From positions 24,636,177-24,700,176 of the forward strand of contig NC_087062.1 in the NCBI RefSeq assembly GCF_963678635.1: a stretch of DNA of 64,000 nt, read 5' to 3'. The notes under the pieces are model-generated. The model was not told the DNA's origin. It made no database searches and saw only the letters and a program-made list of their open reading frames with translations. Numbering within the stretch: position 1 is the first letter of the stretch; every line of letters begins with the position of its first letter. Made by a program: the position numbers and the translations under genes. Source of the DNA: Symsagittifera roscoffensis. Taxonomy: Eukaryota; Xenacoelomorpha; Acoela; Convolutidae. Shown one piece after another: positions 45,723 to 57,700 of this stretch.

Positions 45723-48700
45723 ATGGGCAATGGGGTCTTGTTATGTCTACCTGTAGCCACTCTCGGCTTGCTGGGTATCGGCATAGTGCTACGGTTCGAG
45801 TATGTGCCTAAAATGATGCAGGTAAAGATAGTTAAGACTATGGTTTTTCTATGGTCCCCCACCAGTAGAAAACGACTGCTTCAAACTTAATATGAAAAAA
45901 AAAATAAAAACTAAGTAATAAGCAATGAGCAATTTAAGTAACCAAGCAAGTTTATTTTTTGTTCTTATCTTAAAGGTTTTCATTTAATTATCTCGTTTTT
46001 TTTTGGGTCCAATATACACAACAATTCGTCTGTGGCACACGCTTTTTTTGGCAAAATTGGTTCTTTATAGGGTTTTAGGAGAGCACGGAAAATCAGTTTA
46101 GTCGGCCTAATAAAAACAATCATTTTCTACAAAAGAAGTTTCGCAAAACCGCTAAGTCGTAGAAACTCTCTAATTGAAAGTATGGTTTCTGTAACTGCAG
46201 TTGAACATTTCAAAAATTGGTGCTTTGTATTTATATCATAGACATGGCCAAATTTTCAATTCATTGTTTCTATACATGAACGCCTGTGCCATATGATCAG
46301 TTCATTTTTTCTGACTCAGTTCGCAACTTTCTGTGTTCAGTTTTCGCGCTCAAAATTTTTATGTAGTTTAGTTTCTATATTGTAGTTTCGATAAGCATCA
46401 ATTTTTTCGTAATATTTTAAGCGCAATCATGGCTCAATTGGCAATCGTTCGGAAATTGTATAGTCGACAGTTTTTGCTGTTTTTGTTCTGACTTTCGTAG
46501 AAAGTGACGGAATTTATGCTTCGGGTGCTTTCTTTTTTCATTCAGCCATTTTTCAGCGGTTGAAATAGTAGTTTTTAACAAACAGTTTTTTATACCTCAT
46601 TGAAGATATTCACTCCGTTAAAGGTATACTTTACCTCCGATCATTTTTGTAACGTTCTGCGGGTTTGAAAATTGGCAACTTGGCCATGCTCTGACTAATT
46701 GTTGCGCGCTTTGAATATTTTAATTATAATTCAAAAAGTGTACTGCAAATTGGGTGGTAGGCCAGCCAACCAAAGGGTAGTTAAACCGAAAATGAGATAA
46801 CCATTGCAACGAGTCCAAAATTGGCTTGAAACATAACATCCGATTGTCATTAATTTTATGCAGGTGTTACATAATACTGATGGGTTTTCGGCTACAAGAT
46901 ATGGTGGATTGTGGGTAGGTATGATGGTTTGCTGAACATCTGCAGCAAATTGAACTGAGGCAAACTAATCGGTCATATTTTTTGTACGAAAGTTTTTCAT
47001 ATTTGGTATTTGATATTGTCCAAATCTAAAGAATTTTTATGGTTTTTTTTCACTAACAACTATTCAGGACCAATTTACAGCAGTCGGAACACTCAGTGAT
47101 CTACCTTAATATACGAGCAATCTATTATTTTAATTTTTGTATTGGCAAGCTATTTGATCCAAGTATGCTGTTAATAGACGCAAAAACTATAATTTTGTAC
47201 TTGGCAGATCTAATGGACGGAAAAATTTCAAAAAAAATGAATTCATCATTTTCAAACTCAAAATATTATCAATTTCTTGAAACAAAATCTACCTCACACA
47301 ATTTAAAGGGTAGTCGAAAAATTCAAAGATTAAACCTCGTACGATAATTTTTGTTACTTACAGAGTGTTCCTGAAAGTAGCTTTTCCCAAACAACAGTGG
47401 ATTAGTGGTTAAGGCAACTGACACAAGTCGGTTTTGCGGTTGTCTTTGCCAAATGCAACTTCGCAAATGTGTCGAGCCTAGATATCGTAAGATTGTTCGT
47501 ATCGGGGCAAAGCCCTGAATGTTCCGACTGCCCATTAATTAGTCTCGATGAGTTTTGGATTAATAAAATATGGAAAAACTATGAGTTTTAGACTGATAAT
47601 ATCAAAGTGTTGAATTTTGATTCATTTATGGAATTAGTAAGACCAATTAGCTTGCCTCAATTCAATTTGGAACGATTATGAGTGCGGATTAATTGCAACG
47701 CATAAACAATTCGCGTATTGAAATAACATATCAAAATAATTTTCTAGAAGCCAAGCCGCTTTTTAGTCTAGTGCAAACATACTCGCTTCGGAATACAAAG
47801 AGTGAATCCGGATCGATTCCCATACGCAGTCAACTTTATTAAAATTGCTCTGAATAAACCAAGACTGCTCGTATATCAGGGCAAAGCCTGAATGTTCTGA
47901 CTACCTCTTAATCCATATCGAATAGATTTTGCGAAAAATAAAATATTGAAAAATTATATACTTTGGTCGTACAAAATTAATACAACCAAAATTTGAGTCG
48001 TACACAATTATTACAACCAATTAGCTAGTCTCAAATCAATTTGGAAGAATTTTGTTGAGCGGGATAACTCGCCACGCATAAATAGTTTGCGTTACGCTTT
48101 CATCATCTTGGATAAAATGTTCAAAACGGGCAAAAATTAGTCCAGAACATGGCCAGTTTGGCAATTTTCAGACCCCAGAGCTTTACAAAGAAATAATTTA
48201 AGATAAAATATCTTTTTAAATTTGAACTCAGAAAGTCGATATCTTCAATGAGGTATACAATTTTTTTGTTGAAAAGTATGATTTCTATCGGAGAAAATGA
48301 CAGTTAAAAAACCCTACCAAGCATAAATATTCAGTTTTTTTTCGAAACTCGGAACAAAAGCTGCACTTGAGTCGAATGCCTGGTATTCATTCGCCAATAA
48401 TACTAGTGCACTTCAATTGGTTTTAAATCGATTGATTCTTTTTAGCATGAGTCTCTAGTCCAGGGCTCTCAGGTATTTGACAACTGGGTGGAACCGAAGT
48501 TCGAAATGTACAGAGTTTTCCACATTTACTCCTACACAAATGCAGATGAATTCATGAGTGGAGAAGACACTAAGCCTATCGTGACTGAAATAGGAAACAT
48601 CACCTATCGGTTAGAACTGGAATTATATTTTTCCTAATAACAACGAATTGATATCAAGTCTGAGAGTTATACATGGAAATCTTTTTGAAAAAAAAATAGA

Positions 48701-51700
48701 ATAGTTTGTGGCACAGTAGCAAAAAACAAACTCTTCTTTCTAATTTTTTTGGGATATTTTTAAATTGCTTGAATCTTTTGGTCAAACTTCGATAATTCTT
48801 AGTGTGTATCAAAAGAAGAGTGGACTCAACTACTCAGACAATGAGGCCAAAGTGAGGTACATCCAGAACATCAGTTATGTGTTCGACGAGGAGAAGTCCT
48901 CTACGATGGAGAACGAGACAATCACTGTTCCCAACTTCCCTCTATTTGTAAGAACAAATTTAGGAACAAGAATAGTCAGTTGCTGTGCAAGTAGCAGTAG
49001 CATTTAAGGCTAGTACCATCTATTGCTTTCTTCTTGAAAATTGTATTATTTGCGCGTGTAATTTTTTTGATTGATAAAAACCTGTTGTCAATAGTAATGC
49101 GTATTTTACTCTTACTATCAAATATTCCTATTTGCTAGGCTTTTGTTCAGATCCTCTCATAGCTGAACGAACAAATAAAAACATTACAATTTTCAAAAAT
49201 ATATATGTTTTTTATATATTTTTGTGGTAGGAACTTTCTGGACTACTTGCACTGCAACCGCCTTTCTCTGTTTCTTTTTTTAAAAGCTAGATACTTTTAT
49301 TTTAGATTTAGTTAGAGTGGTATAACACTGGTTAAAGAAATAGGCAGTATGATTTTTTATAAAACTCACAAACGTCTTTTGTTGCCTTCAATTCACCATG
49401 TAGGTTATCTCTGTTTTAAACGCGTGGATGAGGGATTTTTTCTTAAGCTAATCGAAATGCAATTAATTTTGAGCGACAAAAATGCATGAAGTGAATTAAG
49501 AATAGCTTTTCTGGCCTCAATTAGTACACCTTATTGGAATACTACCATGGATGTAAAAGGCCTTAATAAAAGGAGTTAATTTGAAACAAATTATCGGTAT
49601 TAAAAGGGGGTTAAATTGTTGTAGGGTTATCTTGTTACGGGGTTATAAAGTAGGGGGTGTAAACATAGGGGTTAAACATCGTGGGGTTAATGAGTGGGAC
49701 ACCCTTTTAATCTGGTGCAAATTAGCTATTTAGCTAGTGCAAAAAAAACCTACAAGTTGCTCGAAATATTATATTTGCTCGAAATAATTGTAGGCAAATA
49801 GAAGAGCAAGGTATCAAAATTTTTAACTATCGCTTACAACGGCTCGCCTAAAAAAATCAACAACTGTACCATTTTTTCAAGTCAAAACCTGGAACTCTCG
49901 ACACGACTTAATCAGCTCGTGAAATTAAAAAGTCTCAACTGTTGAATCATCTGTTTTTTTGTCGCAGACCTTGTTACGAACTGCATCACAACTAAAAAAA
50001 TTCTCGGAAAACAACGACATTTACGATAAACTATTGAAGCAGCTGAATCAGTTTTCTAAAGACGACAGTCAACCGGAATTACAAAATGCAGTTGATCCAT
50101 TCTACACAGTGGCTGTTAAAGATTTCTTGTGGGGATTCGAAGAGAACCCGCTCTTCGCCAAATTGAACGATCAGACAGACTTCCAAGAGATGAATATACC
50201 AGCTTCATTCAGTCTTTTGGCTAGTTTTTTTCTTTATTTTGTGTCTACTTGGCTTTTTGCTTCAAGAGTTTTTGAGATATAGGTTCTCGGTTTCAGACTC
50301 GATGCTCCCTATGGCGAGTTTTTTAAAAGTTTTTTTTTAAACAGTTTAAGGTAATTTGTGTTATTAAATGCTTCCTGATTTCGAAAACGGCCAAGAGGTT
50401 AAGATCGGTAAAAGAGGTTTGCTTAAATGTTGACGCTTAAACTAAAACTTAATTTTGTTTAAGGCCAACAACTCCAACGACGGAAGCTTCACCATCGACA
50501 CTGGTTTCGATAATGGAAACACCGAACGAGCCCATATCTTAAACTGGAACGGGTACCAGCAACTCGACTTCTGGGCGGAAGAGTCGTGCAACATGATCAA
50601 TGGGACTGCAGGGCAGTATTTCCCATATGATGTTCCCGAACATAAGAGATTGTATGTGTTCATGCCACTGATGTGCCGAAGTGTCTTCTTTGAAAAACAG
50701 CAAGGTCAGATATGCGCGTTTGGCGTGTGGCCAATTTTTGATGAAATCTTAGAGCTTTGAAAATGCACGAATCTTGTTTTTTTTTGGTAGCATTTAAACA
50801 ATTTTTGCACTGCAATGTAGTAAAGACACCGAATTACTTCCAGAGTACGGCAAACTGTTTTTTAGTCTTATTTTTTAGTAATATTTTCCCGAAGTACCAA
50901 ATAAACCTCAAAGTTTGAACAGTGCTCTAAAAACATCTGAAATCTGTTTTTTTTGTGATTGCATATTTCAGACGAAGAAATTGAAGGCGTGAAAACCACT
51001 AAGTTCACGCTGAGTCCTCAAGTGTTCCAGATAAGTTTCGAGGACAATGTTGGCTTCTGTCCCGATGGAAAACGAGAACAGTGTCTCGGAAATGGACTCA
51101 TTGACGTGTCCAACTGCTACGGTCAGTGGGAAAAATTGACATTTTTTCTTTATCTTGCCAATTATGAACCCCCTCTCCTCTGGAATTTGGCCCTTTCAAA
51201 ACCCAAAGAGTTCCCACTTCGGTTCTATTTTATGGCATCCATTTTTGCCAACCGACGCTAAAAACTTTTTTGAAACGCAATCGGCGCCAATGTATACCTA
51301 TTTTGAGAGGGACGTCCGGCGGTATTGCCAAAAAACGCAACGCCTCCAAATGCACTGATTAAAGTTGTTATGGTTATAGCTAGTTAGATGTTGAAAAAAA
51401 ATTGTACCTTGACGCGTAGTTATTATTGTGATGAGGCGACATTTAGTACCTCATTTATTTTGCTGTCTTTTGCAGCCACGCTGCATAGTTATTTACCAGT
51501 CTGCTCAAGGTCACCGGATTGGCCTTACCGAGCGACACACTGTGTGTGATCACTCTTATGTTTTGTATACATCGTTGTTAGATGTAAAGTTTATTCAATC
51601 TCTATTTGTTCTATTTCATTTAGTCAAAGTCTGACTAACTAAATCTCAAGTAACTAAGAATCAAAGCAACTAATCAATCAATTCACTATTACGAACAATC

Positions 51701-54700
51701 TAGTTTTGTCCTTTAAATCTCGGCAAATCTCATGGCGCAGCCAGCAGTTCCTGTGAACGAAAACAGGACTGACCTGTTGGGTATTCCCCCTTTTTGGGCG
51801 AAACCTTCGATTAACCCCCCATTCCTTTGGGAATCTTGGATTGGACAGTTCTTCCTGGCGGTGGGGTTAAAAGATAACCTGAACCCTCAGGAGTTATTAG
51901 CAGAACCCACGGAGGTCATCGATGAACCACCTCCAAAAGCTGAGATCATAGGAGCGACGGAAACAGCTGCGGAGGCCGATGCACGCCTCCTCAGAGATCA
52001 GGCAGCAGTTCGCCGCATGGCCGAATACAATGCCGAGCGCAGAAGGAAAGGCCCCAGAATAGGCCTCAACTGGTTCTATCACGAAGCAGAAGCCCGGCTG
52101 AAGTCACGGTTGTTTTTCGCTCTAGGAAACGAAGGGAAACGACGCTTCGCGGATTCCTACCCGCATACGGACATCAGTGTCACTCCTTTCCGTGATTTCC
52201 ACAAAGCCTGCGAAACACTATTCAAGATAGAACGCGATTATACTGTCGAGCGCATTAAACTGTACAACAATATCTTTATGTTGGAAAATGACACCTTTTC
52301 TTCATTCTACGCTCGCCTCAGTGCTCAAATTGCCTTGTGTAATTGGCCACGTGCTCAAGAGAGGGATACCCTGAAAGATCTTTTCATAGGACGAATTCGT
52401 GATGTGGATGTGCAACAGCAGCTGATTAAGGCAAAAGCAGATTTAGACGATACATTCCAACTCGCTCTCGAATGCGAAAAAGGGGCTAGTACATCGGCCC
52501 AGTTCCAAAAACTACTCCCACATAACCAAGTCACTGGAAATGTCAAGATAAAACAAGAACCCACTTTCTCAATACAGTCATCTAGAGGAAAGCGGAATAC
52601 TCCTCAGAACAACTCTAATCGACCAAATATACAAAGTAACAAAGGCAACAAAGCATGTTATTTCTGTGGCAACCCTTTTAGCCCGGAACACAGAAAGTCG
52701 TGTCCCGCTCGAGAGGTTACCTGCAATCTTTGCAAAAAACGAGGTCATTTTGCTAAATGCTGTAACTCGTCAAGACGTCGCGTCAATTTGGTCGATGATA
52801 GTGAGGAAGTGACTGACCCCTCAATTGACTGTAACTTCATTGATGCAGACTATGATAGCGAACCCGAATACAGTGTGCTACAACTTGAAAGTGCTGTTAG
52901 GATTGATAGCGTTGAGCTTCTCAAATCAAACAAAGGGAAGCCGAGAAGTCTCAGTATCCAGCTGCGTACGGGTTCGAGCTTCTTCTACTCAACCATCGAC
53001 ACTGGAAGTCCTGTCTCATTCATTAATAAACGGACTTGCAATTTGATATTACAGCGCAACCCGTCGTTCAAATTTCGAGACGTAGCACGGAATCCTATAG
53101 ACACTCTGTATGTTGATTACAATAAAAAACCAATCCGCCTTCTCGGCTCAGTTTGTCTACCGATCTCGTCTAGTGGTTGGAGAGTGGAAGAGGCTTGCTT
53201 CCTTGTCTCGGAGAACAGAACAAGAAACCTGTTGGGTTTGGACTTACAAGACCAATTGGGAATAGTGACCACCCAACTGAAGGCAGAACACGTTCAGCAA
53301 CTTGAGGTTCTGAGCCAGGATCCTGTCTCCGATTATTGGAGTTCTTTCTTCGCTAAAAAATACGCGCACGTATTTAATCGATTAGGAAGATCAAAGAACC
53401 ACAAAGTGTTTACAAACTTCAAGTATCCACTGGTACCACGTCAGGTTAAGGGACGTAAAGTCCCAATTCACATCCAGGACAGAGTCGCTAACGAAATCAA
53501 ACAGTTGGTAAAACAAGGTCACATTGAGAAACTGGACAAATGCACAACTCACTATTTCATAGCACCCATTGTACTGACTGCCAAGAAGGACGGCTCGATA
53601 AAACTTGCTTTAAATGCTAAACCGATGAATGCGCAAATCTGGAAGAACAAGTACCAGATGCCAAATATTCACGAGCTTGTTGATTCTGTGGCTCAAATAA
53701 TCACTAAAGATGTACCAGGCACCGTTTGGTTCACCTCGTTAGACTTGAAATATGCTTTCAGCCAGCTGCCATTGTCTTCAGCCACCAGCAATCATTGTAA
53801 TTTCAATATTTTATGCGGAGATGCTACGGGAACCTATCGGTTTAAGACAGGGTTCTATGGGTTGACCGATATGCCAACCGAGTTTCAGAAGGTGATGGAT
53901 TGTACCTTGCAAGGATTAGAAGGTGTGGTTTGCTACCTCGACGACATTCTAGTAGTCACGAAAGGAGACGTTCAAGCACATAATGACTTGGTTGAAAGAG
54001 TGATGCAGCGACTCGACGCAGAAGGCTGGGCATTGAAACTCAGTAAGTGCGAGTTCTCAGTAAACCAATTAACATGGCTAGGTTATGTCATAAATGAGCA
54101 CGGGTACTGCCCGAAATTTTCAAAGATTGATGCGATTCGATCACTTAAACCTCCCAAAACCTTAAAGCAGCTCCGCTCGTTTATGGGGACGTTAAATCAC
54201 TTACAACGATTCATACCTGATCTACACACATATACCGTTCATTTCCGAGAATCTCTAAAGGCATGTAACAAACAGTCTTTTCGGTGGGGGGAGGAACAAG
54301 ATAGCGCCTTCAAGAGTATCATAAATATGTTGGCTAATATTCCCAATTTATTCCATTATGACTCTTCAAAAAGTTCTCGGGTGAAATGTGACGCTAGTCA
54401 TAACGGGTTAGGGGCATGTTTGGAACAGGAGATCGAACCAGGAGTTTAGGCCCCAACCGCGTTTGCCTCACGCTTTCTCAATAATGCTGAGACAAAATAT
54501 AGTACGAATGAACTTGAGTTGTTGGCAATCGTTTGGGCGTGCGAACATTTTCGTACTTATTTATTGGGCAATCGTTTTCAAGTATTAACCGACCACAAAG
54601 CCATTATTTCGGCATTGAGTGAAAATTATAATAACAAATCCTATCAGTCGCGTCTTTCACGTTGGGCGGACCGGTTATTACCATTCGATTTCGAAGTTAT

Positions 54701-57700
54701 TCACGTGCCTGGGGTTACTTTAGGCATTGTGGATTATCTGTCTCGACATCCAACCTTCCCAGCTCCAGCGCCATCAATCTACGATGAACTTTTTGTTGTA
54801 AAGTCTATTGAGGCATTCAATTCGGCCTTATCATTTATAAATACATTTAATATACTTGACTCGTCTAGTAAGTTATGTTCTTCGTCGCAAGAGGTCGATG
54901 TGCCTCAAATTCATAAATCAAAGTGTTTTCTCGACCAATCAAATCACGTTATGCAAATTCGCGCGTTCGGTCTCTCACCGCGTGAGGGCGTCGAGTCATG
55001 TTGTTGCAGAATTGACCAATCAGAAACCGGTATGCTAATTAATAATCGCAAACCAAATTCGCTCGCTTCAATTCATTGTCTCCGACCTGAATTGTTAAAA
55101 GATAGTCGCAACTCTTTCTTCTCATCTTTAACTCATTCTACTAATTCTCTTTTATCTCACTTCTCTATCTACAACAACATGAATCCCTCAAAACCTACTT
55201 CACTACCACATTCCGCTCTTGAACATACTAACGACAAACCAACTACTCAACCAGCTCACAATCCGATACAACACTCATCACATAGCACAATGGAGGAACA
55301 AGCAGAACTCCTCTCTTTTGTCGAAAACTTCACATTGAGTTCACCTAATTTTCGACGGCCGAGCCCGCGCCCTTCAGTAAGATCTCGTCAAGTAGGACGA
55401 ATCTCACGACTGGACCAGGTACGTCAACGCAATCGGACCAGAGAGCGTGCGGCGAAAACCCGATTTGTTGCTGCCAGGACTGTCTCCAGAAGGGAGGGAC
55501 ACAACCAGCTTTTGGAGGCTATGCGGAAGTGCCGATTGTCAAGACCGGGCAGAGCTCATTCTGCTGATAAAGTTGGCGTGTATGCAATCAATGGTGGAAA
55601 GCCTATCATCTCCAAGTCCAAGAAAGAAATTGTGGGACTACCGGGATTATTCGACGCTGACTTGCTAGCCGAGCTCACAGAAGAAGATAGATTTCTGGGT
55701 CCGATGAAACGGGCCATCAAAAACAAAGACGTTTCCAGTTTTAACAAACTCGGAACCTACATGGCCCAATTCTGGTCGAAAGCAGCGGTTGTCAACAACT
55801 GTGTGATAATTGACAACAAACTGGCCATCCCAGAAGTCCTGAGACCAGCTGTTCTTGCCCGCCTTCATCGGTCGCACCCGGGTCAAGAGGCCATGATGTC
55901 AGCCTCTGAATACATTTGGTGGCCATTTATGAATCGGCAGATAGTCGACACCTGCGAAAGATGCCGCGAATGCACGTTGTATGGTAAGAACTTAAAGCCC
56001 GTCAAGACTTTTCATACCGCTCAATCTTTGCCCTTGTTAACGGGGCCTAATCAGGAGTTACAGTTAGATTTTGCCGGTCCTATTGTAGATGATAGAGGCG
56101 TAAAAATATTCCTCTTGGTAGCTATCGATCGTTTCTTGAAATTTCCTTCTGTACTTATTACAAAAACTACTGGGGCTAAAAAGGTTACGAAATTTCTTGA
56201 ATCTTATATCCGAATTCATGGCTTACCTCATTCTATCAGGACTGATCATGGCTCCGGTTTTAAAAACGAAAAATTACAACAATTCTGTTCTAGTAAAGGT
56301 ATCAAACACATCTTTTCCCCAGTCGGAGACCATCGGGGCTCTGGCCTCGTCGAACGTACGATACAAACAATAAAACGCAAGTTAGGCACTGAACAACTGG
56401 ATCCTACTTTCGGTAACTTGAAAGAAGTACTCTATCGAATTATAGAAGATATCCGTAAAAGCAATCATTCTACACTTAAGAAGTCACCTTTTGAAATGCA
56501 CTTCGGACGTAAACCCAATACTGAATGGTCACAAGCTTTTCATAATATAGTTAATTCTGATACTTCAGCACAACGACTTGAACGCAACCTCTTGACGCCG
56601 GATCAAATTGCCAGTCAGGACTATAGTCGAGATCGTGCCAAAGTGGTGCCAAGAGGCAGTCTCAGTCCTCAGATTTCCCCACGGTTCAACCCAATGTTCT
56701 CTCTGGAGGGAAACATTGCCGACAGTGCGCCGTACAAGGCGCTGGCCGATCTTGCCCGGGCGGCTAATAACTGGTCTCAACAGCAAAGAAATCTTCCACC
56801 AGATGGGGGAAAACGGGTGCTACAGGAGCTGTCGAGTCGCCATTCGGATCTGGCTCAGTCACTAAAAACAGGCCTCTCTCGCAAAACACTATACTTTGCG
56901 GAAGACCGGTCAATCAATACGCCTCCAGAGGCCCAAGATACTGTTCGCCGTCTACCGACACTTCAGCCCCGTCGACAGTCTAAGACAAGTAAACTAGAAA
57001 CTCTCCTTTTATCCGATCCTACACGTGTGAGAGTGTTCAGAAAAATTATAGATCGTCAGTCTGGCAAACCTCTTTTTAAACTCGCGAAATTCAAAATTAC
57101 TCGTGTCACCGATCATACATATGTTACCGACAAGGGAAAGGTGTATCGGAAAAATCATGTCTGTCTTAAGCCTAATTATAATAACATTTCAGCAACATAC
57201 AACACACTAGGGGATCGGCTCCAAACTTCATCTTCAAAAAGTGGGGGGAAGAAACCATTTACTCGCGCATCTAACCCAAAATTGCTCGAAAAACGGCCAG
57301 CTAACACGAGCGCGTCATACCCGGCGGTGGTGGACCTTACTGCGGATTCATCTAGTGAGAGCCCTCCCGTTCAGCACGCTTTGCATGAAACTCGGACATC
57401 TACTCCGATGGAAAAGCGATTACGGCTACAGGACGAATCACAACCGGTTACGTTTGGCAGCTCGTCCCTCACACCGGGCCCATCTTCTATGGTTACTAGT
57501 GTCGACCCCCCGCTCACCATTCAGCCTGCTGAGTCCACAACTTGGGTTGCTGGTTCGCATCAAGTACCACTGGACGTGGTTGATTCCGAGAGTCCTATTG
57601 TCCAAGGAAAAGGCGCCCAGGCAGACCAATATTCGTCGCTCCCTTCTCTTTCTCTCCCAGCTCAACCGACTACGGATGATCTGGAAGGCACTCGGGCCTC

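Larger units (their letters stand above)
46470..48375. mobile_element. Long inverted-repeat element in intron 1
   Basis: The left end (GTTCTGACTTTCG, then GGAATTTATGCTTCGGGTG, ATACCTCATTGAAGATAT, GGTTTGAAAATTGGCAACTTG, TTGGCCATG) is matched in order by the reverse complement of the right end (to about 48,360). The inverted repeats are therefore over 250 bp long with moderate divergence. The interior carries the hairpin motif once in reverse (about 47,080-47,120) and twice forward (about 47,488 and 47,866), with tRNA-like heads before the forward copies. It may be one fold-back transposon, or two SINE-like units meeting a third in opposite orientation. The 83-codon ORF at 47,096 is not believed. 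Confidence 0.7.
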
